DNA from: Salvia splendens
Taxonomy: Eukaryota; Streptophyta; Magnoliopsida; Lamiales; Lamiaceae
Assembly (NCBI RefSeq): GCF_004379255.2
Contig: NC_056052.1
Coordinates: 11,835,708 to 11,899,707, forward strand
DNA: 64,000 bases
Reading direction: 5' to 3'
The translations under genes were made by a program, and so were the position numbers. Positions within the stretch are counted from its first letter, which is position 1. Every line of letters starts with the position of its first letter. Of this stretch, positions 46,450 to 58,502 are shown in pieces. The notes below the pieces were generated by a model. The model saw only the letters and a program-made list of their open reading frames with translations. It ran no database searches and was not told where the DNA came from.

Positions 46450-47926
46450 CTGCGATCTTAATGGAATAAACTCGAATGCCAAAATTATGTGGACTGGAAA
46501 TGTAAATGGATAAGATTCTCATCGCTAAAACTGGGAGTTTATACTCAATAATTCATGTCCTCCATTTCCTCGACATAATTCTACGAAGATTGTTCGAGAA
46601 TGCTTTTTGCATGTACTTGACAAGTTCTTTGAGGAATAAGGTCAAGCTATTTTCTTTTAAGTAGCACGACAAGTCTTGGTTAGTGACGATGAAAGTTGGA
46701 TATCAATAGAATCTGTCAAGATGATTCTATTAGAATATCCTAGAGGGACAGAATGTTTTGAGGAATCTTTTGATCACTCAAATAGTTTTCTGACTCAAGT
46801 CATCACCTAAAGTAATAAGAAATGACTACAAGAAGGTTTAACTGAAAAGTAGAAAACCTTCAGAATATTAGTCGTTATATTACTGTTAGAGAGGTTTAAC
46901 TGAAAAGTAGAAAACCTTCAGAATATTAGTCGTTATATTACTGTTAGAGGAAAGTAACATGATAGATGACGAATTTATGAAGGCTGCATTTTTCCTAAGT
47001 CCTAGTTCATTTGAACAAAAGACTAGATATGGAAATAGGAGAGCCTGAATTGTCATCAAAGTTTGTTTAAAGCGAGTGAAGATGCTTTGTAAGTTGGATT
47101 GACCTCTTTTATAGAAGGACAATGACTTACATGACAATGCAACTTCTAAGTAAGAGATCTTGATCCAGTTAAGATTTTGTTGCAGTGCGAGCTCTTAATG
47201 CTCAACTATTGTTTTATGGTTGATGTTTAAGGCATCATAGTATTGAAACAATATAGATGTAACAAGATTGAGTAATAAACAACACATCGACTTCTTAAAC
47301 AATGAATGATAAAGTGTTTATGGCTCTTAGTCTTAAGGCCAAGAAAATACTTAGTTATTGTTCAAACTGATCTAGACTATCAAGTTTTTAACAATTTGTT
47401 TGTTAAATAGCTTGAAAGTCAAGAATTTCTATCTGATGCACTATGAGTTAGAATTCTATGATTCAGAATACTTATAGAAGTGCAACGTAGAAAGACTAGC
47501 AAGTCTCAATGGTTTACACCAATAAGAAGACGAGCAAAGCTTTATGATCAGTAGTGGGAGTCTAATCTCCATTAACGAATCCAAGCATTCTTTCAAAGAA
47601 TGGGATAGTTATGTAAGAAGGAATCGATGAGTTGTACTCATGAAAATCTTATCATTGATGGGATAAGCGTTAGATATAACGAGATACACCTTAAAGAAAC
47701 TACCATCATCAGTACCTTCTACAAAACACGAGTTGTGGACTAGAGTGACTCTAGTCTAGCACATCTCAAGGTGTAATGTTGTTCCAACGCATGTTGGAAA
47801 GGTATCCAAGTAATTGGAGTTGAGTACTGAGGTATGTTTTAAGGTTGTCCCAAATGATGTAAGATTATAAGTTCTGTAATCTTCAAAGATATAATTCTTG
47901 TATGAAGATCAAGAATGGAACTAAAA
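46450..47926 (+). pseudogene. decayed copia-type gag region of element B
   Basis: Broken-frame pieces resemble copia gag: NYVDWKCKW near 46479, DKILIAKTGSLYSIIHVL shortly after, and further fragments with many stops. A perfect 58-bp tandem duplication (46835-46892 and 46893-46950) lies inside. Toward 47750 a phrase LAHLK may be the pre-integrase region. The family assignment is weak because no stretch longer than about 20 residues is clean. Confidence 0.45.
46835..46950 (+). repeat. perfect 58-bp tandem duplication
   Basis: Two copies starting ggtttaactgaaaagtagaa at 46835 and 46893, ending tactgttagag(a/g). Apart from the last base they are identical, so the duplication is recent or is an assembly effect. 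Confidence 0.9.
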
Positions 47927-49310
47927 TGTAACATCCCAAACTTTTGTGACTTCTTTTCATGTAATTGGAATTTTGGGGAATTCTGAAACGTTTGATTCTA
48001 TGTGATTAAGTGCTTTGTGTGAAAAACAATTGACGTGGTTATTATGGAATGATAAGCTTGAGATTTATGTTATTCCAATGTGGGGAAATAATTAATAGGA
48101 TCATGCTTTTATTCTTTCTCAAGTCAATTCATTGAAAAATTCGGCCCTCCCAAATTATTGAAATAATACTTCTTTTTGTGGATTTAATTAATTGTTTTGT
48201 GACATTATTCCAAATTAAATCCAAACCAATGGACCTTAAATTACACTACATGAAATTCGAACTCCATCCTTTTATCCTTGGGAGTTTTGAAAATCTCCAA
48301 TAGGAGATTGGATTATTTTTCATTTGATTTAATTGGTGCTTTATTGACTCTCTTCTTTTGAATTAAATCCAATTAAATCATGATATATTTCATTTCCTCG
48401 CCCAAAAATAGATAGAGAGTTGGGGTATTTCCTTGGCTATTTAGCCTAGCAATTTTCGGCCCTCTCCAATAAAATTTGGAGAATATTTTATTTGTTTCCT
48501 AATTTGTGGAATCCCTATTTATTCAAATAAATTCCTTTGTCAATTTAATTGGGGATGTGAATATTTTTCTACTACTTCCCTTCCATGTCACACGCCCCAT
48601 ACTATTATTTTCCTTGTGGGAATTTAAATAATTGTTACCTATTTTATGGGAGCCTCTTTCCATAAAGAATTTACCAAAATTTAAATCCTATTCTATTTAA
48701 TTGGGGATTTAAATAATTTCCTTGTGCAAAGTCCTTGAAATTTTCGGCCCCCACCACAATTGTTCCTACTTGGAGATTTAATTTATTTGTTTCCTTGTAT
48801 TCATTATTTTTATTTCCCAAATTGTGGATTTCTTTCTCTCCAAGTAAATATCAAATAATCTCTTATTAATTTTCAGCCATAATTTTCAAAAATTAGGCTC
48901 TTTATAATTGTGGGATTTTTATTCATTGGCCTATATTTTAATTCCCCACAATTTATTTAATTAATTCATTCATGGACTTAAACCTAGCAAATAAATACAA
49001 ATTAAACAAACCCTAGCCCCCATTCTCCTCAAATTTTCGCCACTCTCACTCTCTCCCTCTCCCACACGTTTTTTTTCATCTTCTCCCACTCTCCCACCTC
49101 CAAAAATCCTCCATCCAACCCTTGTTCTTGCAATCCGTTGAAGTTATCTTCGAGAACCTCCGATGAATCGCTCCATTCTACGTTTCTACCGATTCGTTTT
49201 GTCAAAGGAAGGTATATTCGCACACTTTTCCTCCTCCTTCTCTTTTGAACCATGTTTTGAGTCCTACATGCATGTAGAGAGTGTAGGTTTGATAGATCAC
49301 AAGTTTTAAC
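47927..49310 (+). repeat. 5' LTR of Tekay C, first segment
   Basis: Starts tgtaacatcccaaacttttg. It resembles other Tekay LTRs in its AT-rich U3 and CT-rich stretch (49023-49110). It ends with ttaac (49306-49310), the target duplication of element D. Confidence 0.75.
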
Positions 49311-52089
49311 TGTAACGCCCCGCTTTTCGAACCCTAATTTTCGAACCCTAAGACGTTGTATTTAATGCTTTGATTGCCGCATTTAAATGACGATTTATTT
49401 TGTGCATACTTTGGTGACCTAATTTGTTTTGACTAAGTCAAAACCGTTGATTTTATGACGTGGCTTTAATTAATTGTCGGGGAATGAGATATATTGCGGT
49501 GAATTATATTATCTTCGGGGAGTGAGATTTAATTAGTATCATAAATAATTTCCTTGCCTTTCATTGTGGAAATTTCGACCACTATTATTTTAAGGAGAGG
49601 AATTCTATTTTCTTGGAATTAATAATTTGTTTAGGGACAATTATCCAATTAAATCCAAAGCCTAATTATCCTATTTCCTTTTTGAGAAAATCGGCCCCCA
49701 CTAATTTTCCTAAAGGAGATTTCGAAATCTCCTTACTTGTGGGAGAAGAAATTATTCATTATTTATTTTGATCCCTCAATTATTTCTTTCCATGTTTTAA
49801 TTGGAATATTCTAGCAAATCTTTCCCTATCTTATTTTATTAAAGATTAGGAAATTATTCCTAGTGGGAGGAATTGAATAACACGCCTATTTCCATATTGT
49901 TTGGGAGGATTTTTATTAATTTTCTTGCTCCGTATTATTTTATTCTGCTCTGTGAAAATACCAAATTAAATCATGGCTAATTAAATGGCCATGATTTTCG
50001 AAATATTCTCCCTTATTCTCCCTCAAATTAACGCATATTACCTCCATCAAATCTCCCAATCTTTATTTGATTATTCTCCAAATATTCTCTAATTAATTGG
50101 GAGATATTCTATTCCCTAAACTCTATAAATAAAAGACAAACCTAAACCTAGACCCCAAATCACACGCCCCCTCTCTCAATCTCACGCCACTCTCCCTTGC
50201 TCCACCTCTCCCACACTTGTTCTTCCACTCTACTCAAGATCCTTTCGATTCGCCAAGAGTTTGTTGAAGAACCAAGAGTTTTAAACGTTTCTACCGATTG
50301 TTTTGTTCAAGAAAGGTACATTCAAGCCTCTATTCTTCATTCCTCTCCATCCCAACTCTTCTTTTGTTCCCTCATGCATCTAGTGGGTATATGATTTCAA
50401 ATCTAAGGGTTTTAATCGGTGGGAATTTGTGATTGTGTATATGATTGCGTTTGAATGAATTGTTTGATGATTTAATGAATCTATGACGAATGATATATGA
50501 TGTTATGAAAGCATGAGTATAAGGACCCTTGTGAGCATGTTTGTGTGTTAAAACCATGAAAAGGTTGATTTTGAATAAGTGGGTGAAAACCCTAATTCGA
50601 ATTTCTAAAGGCATGAGAAACTGTAATTTCGGACAGTATGTTCCGACATGTATTTGACCGACCAAATGAACTCCGATTTGATCGATTCTTTTTCCTGAGT
50701 AAACTTCATGATGTGTTCTGTGTTGTGTGTGAATTTCAACTCATTTGGACGAAAGATGAATTTTTAAAGTTTACTGCGCATTTCTGGCAGAAAGAGTTTC
50801 CTCGACCAGTAGGTTACGTTTTCGATTTGACCGACCTAAAATGGTTATTTTGATATGAATTTTTAACTGGAAATTATTTGATGAGTATACTGCCTTGTGG
50901 TAAAATTTTAGCCCCAACGGAAGTCGGGTGAATTTTTAGTAAATTTTATAAAATGGTTGCGCATTGCTGCCAGATTTCTATCCTTACAAAAACACTATGT
51001 TACTATAAGTGAATTACATGATTGATATATGTGATGACGTGATGTGATGTTCAAAGATGGGAAAAGGGAAAACGATAGGGACATGCATAATATTAAGTCA
51101 ATGGTTGTGACTGATAAGTCATATATATTATCTAAAGGTGATAACTCGTGCTCGAAGCGTGATAGCAAAGGAAAGGCAGTAGTTGAAATAAAAAACGGTC
51201 GAGGTGGGCTACTTTTCTACCCTACACTATGTGTGGGTTTCTCTTTTACTAAAAACTCTTTTACGTATGACTGTGGAGCTATAAGGGTGGTTTTAAGCGA
51301 TTATCATGCCGTGATTTGTTTTAACGTGCCTATCTGATGTGGCTGTTGCCACTGTTATATAAATCGAATTCGGGTCCTCGTAGGGCCGTAAACCCTACTT
51401 GGATTAGTGTACACCTATGGTAGACTGTGTGCTAGCGTACGGGCTGGCCGGTCTAGTGACCTGGTTTGCGGCCGCATTCCTTGTCATGTATTGGCAGAGA
51501 TATGGACGGCGATGGGGAAAAATGACTGCGCAGTCGCTATTTTGAACAATGGAAAATATTTTGGTGCCTCGGGCCTTTCCAAAGTAAAACCCCGATGGTT
51601 ACTTACGTATGGCATGATAATATATACTTTTATTTAAAATGTTTTCGGGCATGAGCCACTGAGTATTATTTTTATAGTACTCAGCCCTGCATATATTTTC
51701 TCTATGTGCAGGTTGAGCAGCGACGAGCGGTTGGTGGTGTTGAGCAGAAATAATAATATGGTTGTTTTGAAACTTCGAGTGTCGTTGTGTCTTCACACAT
51801 GACTTCACTCTTCTCTTGGATGCTTCCGCTGTGATATTTTCTTTACGTACATTTTTACTTAACTATGGATCTTTTTGATTAAATGTTGAGAACTCGTTAC
51901 CCTTTTTATTAATGTCAAACCTTTGGTCTTTTCATTTATTTTAATATAGATATCATTGGTCGTTTAATTATTAGACTTAAATTTTGGTCAGACTTTTATC
52001 GAAACCCTAGCCTTCTAAGCCCGTTCATTTAAACCCCTTTAAGTCGCGATCGCCCGCTTTTATTAACCCTAGGGGGGGCGGTCGTGACA
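49311..52089 (+). repeat. 5' LTR of Tekay D
   Basis: 2779 bp. Landmarks: 14-bp duplication ttttcgaaccctaa near the start, TATA box at 50124, 184-bp modules (tgcgca at 50775 and 50958), and hairpin at 51659-51684. Reading frames inside recur in the 3' LTR only because the LTRs are copies. Confidence 0.95.
50124..50131 (+). promoter_or_regulatory. TATA box of Tekay D 5' LTR
   Basis: tataaata within ctctataaataaaagacaaa, followed by a CT-rich leader. The same sequence stands at 59305 in the 3' LTR and near 11422 in Tekay E, which fits the RNA start of the family. The exact start is not visible. Confidence 0.6.
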
Positions 52090-52746
52090 GTTTGGTATCA
52101 GAGCCTCAGTTCTTTCCGCTCTGGACCCAAGAGTCTTTTTGAGTCAAAATCTGTGCATGTGTAATTTGGCAAAAATGATAAACATCGGAAGCTCAACACC
52201 ACAACTCGTCCCTGCCCAACCAAGAAGAATGAGGTAACAAGTATTTTGATAGATTTTGATATGAACTTTGAAATGTTGGAAATATCGATGGGAATGTTGC
52301 TCATGTGTGAATGAAAGTACTTCTATGGGGATCAAGGATTATGCATATGTCATGTTGAAAATCTTGCTTGAGATATGTATTGATGACAATGCATGGATAT
52401 GAAATTGATATTTGCGCTTGTGCCCAAGATGACGAATGTTGTTATGACAATGAACTTGTATATGTTACTCGAATACGTGTTAAACACATATGAGTTGGAT
52501 GAGATTATATGAGGATTGTTATGCGATTGCTTTATGAAACAATATCTATGTGAAATAACTTGAGCATGCTGCTATGTATAATTGTGAAAATCAAGAATGA
52601 ATGAAAATTTTGAGATAATGCCGAACTTGGAGGCACGAAACGCCTAACGCAAGGCAAGCGACGCGTGGGAACATTTTGTGATTTAGCGAAACACGAAACC
52701 GCACGAACCTTTTTACCTTGGAAATGAAATCCCATTCATTCTTGAT
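52090..52746 (+). other. leader of Tekay D with a short ORF ending at a splice-donor-like site
   Basis: After the primer site a short frame opens at atgataaacatcggaagctc (about 52173) and reads to AQPRRMR, where gaatgaggtaaca has the form of a splice donor. The leader of Tekay C has the matching layout (caaccaaggaaagtgaggta then tgt, near 63440). The remainder, with a cagccat-free AT-rich interior, shows nothing recognisable. Confidence 0.4.
52093..52105 (+). other. primer binding site of Tekay D
   Basis: tggtatcagagcc, three bases after the LTR end; complementary to initiator-Met tRNA. Confidence 0.9.
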
Positions 52747-53274
52747 ATGATACTACCCCCACACCTCCATCGTTGGAGATTTTTACGCACCCATCACGAA
52801 GGGATCCAAAAGCTCATCCACACTTTACCATCTCCTTGGGACGAGTGGACCGCTCAGGCATCTCGGTTTTTCATATGGTATAGCCCGCCCGATTACACCG
52901 CGCGGGGAGATTTGGTTGGCCTTTTAGAGGTGCTGCTTCCGGCTATGACAGCTGCTTTTGATGGACCGCCACGTGATCCACCTCCACATGTCTATCCGCC
53001 GATTCAAGCCCGCATGCGAAGGAATCGCTGCGACATGGAGCCTCATGTCTCCCGTGTTCCTAAGAGAATGAGACTCGAGATGCGCGTTTCAGTCCCTCTA
53101 AGAATTGACAGAGAGGTCGATGGGATGCCCGGGATAGTACCTCCACCCGTAGGTGTCGAGGAAGAAAGTGAGGAAGAGGAAAGTGAAGAAGAGGATCCCG
53201 AAGAAGAGGAGGACCCAAATAGAGAGAGCGTTGGAGAAACCGTGGAGAAACAGGATGAGGATGGAAAAGATTAA
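52747..53274 (+). CDS. extra ORF of unknown function in Tekay D leader
   Basis: 175 residues, uninterrupted, same strand as gag-pol and about 650 bp upstream of it. The N-terminal half is moderately hydrophobic (LIHTLPSPWDEWTAQASRFF); the middle is proline-rich (DGPPRDPPPHVYPPIQARM) and basic; the last third is strongly acidic with Glu runs (about residues 136-165). I recognise no family. No signal peptide or clear membrane segment. It could be a product of the element (some Tekay relatives carry additional ORFs), captured host sequence, or chance. No second copy is in the window, since the matching parts of A, C and E are missing. Confidence 0.45.
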   Translation: MILPPHLHRWRFLRTHHEGIQKLIHTLPSPWDEWTAQASRFFIWYSPPDYTARGDLVGLLEVLLPAMTAAFDGPPRDPPPHVYPPIQARMRRNRCDMEPHVSRVPKRMRLEMRVSVPLRIDREVDGMPGIVPPPVGVEEESEEEESEEEDPEEEEDPNRESVGETVEKQDEDGKD

Positions 53275-53339
53275 ACATAATAATTCTAGAATATTTTATT
53301 TCGATTTCCCATGTTTTGGATACTTTACCGTTTTTGCTT

Positions 53340-53880
53340 GACCTTGACATCGTTTTGTCCTTTTGCTTTCGTTATGATGGAAATAAGACCTCTTGGAGGC
53401 AACGTTTGATAATTCTATGGAAATTTTTCCTTGCTATTCCATTGTGCAATGATTTGGTACCATTTCTTATTGTCTAGTTGCGCGATTACCTTTTATTTCT
53501 AATTTATGGCGCAATTACCTTTTGTTATACTATATTGAAATTATCCTTTTCCCAATTGCACAATTTCCCTTGGCGTACTATCTTTGCTACTTGATTGGAC
53601 AATTGCTTCCTGCCATAATTTGAGATCACCCTAACCATTTCATTACACAAACTGTCTCTTGTTGCATTAAAAACAATTACCCTTGCTATCCTGTAGAGCA
53701 ATCACTCATTTGCTACTTTGCAACGCAATTGCCTCTTGCTACACCATTCGATGGTTGCTCTCTTGCTATCTTTTTATGCGGTTATATTCGATACCTTGTC
53801 TTGCAAAAAGCTCCTTATTATTCTGTGATACAATTGCCCTTTGATTTCCACTCTTCAACTATACCACCCCTTTTTTTTGG
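53340..53880 (+). repeat. degenerate caattaccttttgcta tandem array ahead of gag
   Basis: Phrases like gcgcaattaccttttgttat, acaatttcccttggcgtact, gacaattgcttcctgccata and gcaattgcctcttgctacac recur about every 40-50 bases, pyrimidine-rich on the plus strand. Noncoding, between the extra ORF and the gag start. Confidence 0.6.
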
Positions 53881-53922
53881 GATTTCGAATAAATGCATTA
53901 ATAATTCTTGTGATAAAACGGA

Positions 53923-56900
53923 ATGCCGCCAAGACGTAACATAAGACGTGGGAACCCCGAACCTACCCCTCAGGCGATGGAGGAGAGTGTGACGCAACCC
54001 ATCCCTCCACTACCACCTTCTCCACCTCCGGTTGACCGTGAGATCGTGAAGTTGTTCTTAGGTTAGAAACCTCCCGTCTTTGATGGAATGGGGGAGCCAG
54101 CCAAGGCCGAATCATGGATACGGGCACTGGAGCGCATCTTCGCAATCCTAGGGTGCAACGATAAGGAACGGTTGAGTTGTGTGATCTACCAACTAACCGA
54201 GGCCGCTGACTTCTGGTGGGACACCAGGATGAAAACAATGCCCCGAGATCAAGCAGAGGGGATGACCTGGGAAGGTTTCAAGACAGAGATATACAATAAG
54301 TATGTGCCCAAGAGCTATCGGAAGGCGAAGGCATCAGAGTTCTACAATCTGACCCAAGGACGCCTGACAGTGACCGAGTATGACCGTGCGCTCAACAACA
54401 TGACCCGGTACGCACCTGACCAAGTCGATACCGATGAGAAACTGGCCGAGAAGTTCCGGGAGGGACTACGACCAGAGATAAGGATGTCGTTGGCCAGTCG
54501 AGGGAGACTTCCTTACGTGGAAGCATTGGCCCTTGCTCTAGACATTGAGGCAGCTATGCCCAAGGAGAGAGTGAAGGAAAACACTACCATGGCACTACCT
54601 CCACCAGACCACTCCCGAGAAAAGAGGAAGTGGGAGGGGAATGGAATCCCGTACGACAACAGGATGTACCAGGCCACCCAGAACCGACCACAGTATAGTG
54701 GAGGGCAGAACTCGTCTAGCCAGAGAGGCGACTTCCGACCTAAGCCACCCCAATGCAACGTGTGCTCCAAGTACCACTTTGGAGAGTGTAGAATCCAGAG
54801 CACCCCTAAGTGCTTTAACTGTGGAGGGAACGGTCACTTCTCCAGAGAGTGTCCGAGTAAGAGGGTAGCAATGGAATCGAGGCAGAACCCTCAAGGACCC
54901 CGCATGCAGCCAAGAGTGCCGCAAATAGAATCAAGGGGAAATCGCGACCAACCTCCGCGACAACAGCAGCCCTACCGCCAAAGACTTCCATCTCAGGCTA
55001 GAGCATACGCCTTGAGTCGGAAACAACCCAAGATCGAACAAGGGAACCAGGAGAACGGAAACCTGGCAGGTATGGGCAAAATCCTCGACACTCCTATTAT
55101 TGTGTTGTTTGATACGGGCGCATCGCATTCATTCATATCTGACTTATGTGTGAATACTTTGAGCTTGCCTGTTAACAAATCTGAACATAAGATGATAGTG
55201 TCTTCACCAGTGGGTGGGACAATAGAAATCTCACGAACATGCCCGAATGTAGAAATTATGATGGGAGGCCTTAAGTTAGTCGCTCACAATCTGCAAGTTA
55301 TGGCGATTGGAGACATCGACGTAATTTTAGGGATGGATTGGTTGACCTCGAATTTTGCGACGATTCGTTGTAAGGAGAGACAGATATCTCTACAAGACCC
55401 GGGCGAGGAACCCGCCTTGTACCATGGAATATCGATGAATCGGCGAACCTCTATCATCTCCGCGCTTCAAGCTAGTACGTTGGTGAGGAAGGGACATCCT
55501 GCTTATCTCGTCTATCTACAAGGAGAGGAGAAAGGAGAAAGGAAAATGGAAGACGTAGCCGTCGTGCAGGAATTCCCAGACGTTTTTCCCGAAGCCTTGC
55601 CTTGACCACCGCCAGATCGGCAATTGGAGTTCACAATCGATCTAGCACCAAGGTCGGCACCTGTATCTAAGGCACCATACAGAATGGCGCCAAAGGAGTT
55701 AGAAGAACTCAAGATACAGCTCCAAGAGCTTATGGACCTGGGTTTTATTAGACCCAGTGTTTCACCATGGGGCGCGTCGGTGCTTTTTGTGAAAAAGAAG
55801 GATGGATCGATGAGAATGTGTATTGATTATAGGGAGCTGAACAAGATGATGCTCAAGAACAAATATCCACTACCGAGGATAGATGACCTATTCGATCAAC
55901 TTCGAGGAGCCGGTGTATTCTCTAAGATGGACTTAAGGTCCGGGTACCATCAGTTGAGAGTCCGAAAAGAGGATATACCAAAGACGGCCTTTCGAACGAG
56001 ATATGGTCACTATGAATTTGTCGTAATGTCGTTCGGTTTGACGAATGCACCAGCGATATTCATGGACTTGATGAACCGAGTGTTTCATCCCTACTTGGAT
56101 AAGTTTGTCTTGGTGTTCATTGATGACGTGCTAGTTTACTCGAAGAACGAGAAAGAGCACAAGGAACATCTGCGAATCACCTTGGAGACCTTGAGGAGCG
56201 AGAAGTTGTACGCCAAATTCAGCAAGTGCGAGTTTTGGCTAAAGGAAGTAAATTTCCTTGGCCACATCGTGTCGAAAGAAGGAATTCGAGTAGATCCCGC
56301 TAAGGTTGAGGCGGTGGAACAGTGGAAAGCACCTTCGACACCAAACGAGATTCGGAGTTTTCTAGGTTTGGCGGGATACTATCGAAGGTTTATAGAAGGG
56401 TTCTCTAAGATAGCGAGACCCATGACACAACAACTCAAGAAGGGAGTGAAAGTCAATTGGACTCCCGAGTGCGAGGCTAGTTTTCAACTCTTGAAGGAAA
56501 AGCTAACTAGTGCACCAATCTTAGCCGTACCAGAACCTGGAGTGAACTACGTGGTGTACACGGACGCTTCGAAGGTGGGACTTGGATGTGTGTTGATGCA
56601 AAACAACAAGGTGATTGCTTATGCATCCCGGCAATTGAGGCCGCACGAGTTGAACTATCCAACCCACGATTTGGAGTTAGCAGCAGTGGTACACGCCTTA
56701 AAGATTTGGAGACATCATCTCTACGGAGTTCGATGTGAGATCTTTACGGACCACAAAAGCCTGAAATATTTCTTCGAGCAAAAGGATTTAAACATGCGAC
56801 AACGAAGATGGCTCGAATTGGTGAAGGACTACGATTGTGGCATCAACTACCACCCTGGCAAGGCAAATGTAGTGGCAGATGCCTTGAGCCGGAAGAGTCA

Positions 56901-58458
56901 TTCCCAATTGGCCACTTTGCTCACTAAAGAAGAAAGCCTGGTCCGCGAGTTTAGTAAGATGCGTTTGGAAGTGGTGAGAGCACCAGAAACAGTGGAAGCT
57001 CGAATCGCCACTTTGGTTGTTAAGCCTGATCTAAGGACAAGAGTTGTTAAAGCACAACGAATGGATGCGAAACTAGAGGAAGTTCGTATAAAAGTGCGAA
57101 CCGGCGAATCTGGGAACTTTAATGAAGAAGGTGACAACGCGCTTACCTTCAAAGGAAGACTATGCATACCGGACGACGAAGAGCTCAAAAATGAAGTGAT
57201 GAGCGAAGCTCATGAGACCCCTTACACCGCCCACCCAGGAAGTACGAAAATGTATCAAGACTTGAAGAAGTCCTTTTGGTGGAATGGTATGAAGAGGGAC
57301 ATAGCGGCCTTCGTGGAGCGCTGCTTAGCCTGCCAACAGGTGAAGGCTCTACATCAACGACCGTATGGGAGGTTGCAACCACTAGAAATCCCCGAGTGGA
57401 AGTGGGAGCACATTGCCATGGACTTTGTGACAGCATTGCCAAAGACGCGAAGAGGGAATACTGCTATATGGGTAGTTATAGACCGACTCACCAAGAGTGC
57501 GCACTTCATACCGATACCCATAACCTATGGATCAAACAAGCTAGCTCAAGTGTATATAAAGGAAATAGTGCGACTACATGGAGTCCCCGTGACGATCACG
57601 TCTGACCGTGACCCGAAGTTTACGTCAAGATTTTGGATTAGCCTACAACGTGAGCTAGGCACTCGACTGAACTTCAGCACGGCTTTTCACCCGCAGGCGG
57701 ACGGGCAATCCGAAAGAACGATCCAAACCCTCGAGGATATGTTAAGAGCCGTGGTGTTGGACCGAGGAGTGAGTTGGGAGTCCGCACTCCCATTGATCGA
57801 ATTCGCCTACAACAACAGTTTCCAGGCAACGATAAACATGGCGCCGTACGAAGCCTTGTACGGGAGAAAGTGTAGATCCCCGCTCTACTGGGACGAAGTC
57901 GTTGAGAGAAGGGTACTCGGGCCCGACGCAGTCGAAGAAATGGTTGGAATCGTCCGACAAATTCGTACGAGGATAAAAGAAGCTCAAGACAGACAGAAGT
58001 CATACGCGGATGCGCGACGAACCGACTTACAATTTCAAGCGGGCGACAAGGTCTTTCTCAAGGTATCCCCGTCGAAAGGGATAACGCGTTTTGGTGTCAA
58101 GGGAAAACTAAAACCGCGATTCGTTGGACCTTATGAAATCCTTGAAGGAGTGGGTCCTGTTGCATACCGCTTGGCGCTACCTCCAAGCCTTGGGAACGTG
58201 CACAACGTCTTTCATGTCTCGTAGTCATGGAAATATGTGTTCGACCCGAAGCACGTGATTCACTACAAGGAAGTCGCGTTGAACCCGGACTTGAGCTACG
58301 AGGAGAGACCCCAAACGATTCTAGACCGAAAAATCGAGAACGTTAAAAATAAACCAGTTGCTTACGTGAAGGTACAGTGGAGAAACCACGGGCACGAAGA
58401 AGCCACGTGGGAGTTTAAGGACAAGATGATGGAATTATACCCAGAACTCTTCCCATGA
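53923..58458 (+). pseudogene. Tekay D gag-pol polyprotein frame with three nonsense codons
   Basis: One frame of 1512 codons from ATG 53923 to the stop at 58456-58458, broken by TAG at 54064, TGA at 55603 and TAG at 58222, with no frameshift. Domains: gag (WIRALERIFAILGC near 54115), CCHC knuckle CFNCGGNGHFSREC (54811-54852), protease DTGASHSF (about 55111), LGMDWL, reverse transcriptase ([19 protein letters not shown] near 56113), RNase H ([13 protein letters not shown], about 56557), integrase zinc finger ([10 protein letters not shown]) and core ([22 protein letters not shown]), and a chromodomain-like tail (VQWRNHGHEEATWE, about 58370). The TGA replaces a Gly codon kept in E and A; the last TAG replaces a Gln codon. 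All catalytic motifs remain, so the stops are the only visible defects. Confidence 0.93.
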
Positions 58459-58502
58459 GAGTACCAAATTTCGGGACGAAATTTCTTTTAAGAGTGGTAG
58501 GA

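Larger units (their letters stand above)
42287..47926 (+). mobile_element. long-LTR copia-like element B, truncated by Tekay C
   Basis: A 5' LTR (42287-43835) is followed by an initiator-Met primer site, a long unusual leader with a GC-rich block, AT-rich tandem repeats, and a decayed copia-type gag. It inserted into the gag of Tekay A and is itself cut at 47927 by the LTR of Tekay C. Its pol and 3' LTR are not in the window. Confidence 0.65.

Noticed and set aside
51044..51337. 97-residue ORF repeated identically at 60226-60519
   Set aside because: Both copies lie at the same place in the two LTRs of Tekay D. Identity reflects LTR copying, and the equivalent frame is broken in E.
52532..52735. 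67-residue minus-strand ORF in the Tekay D leader
   Set aside because: Antisense to the element, short, with no recognisable features.
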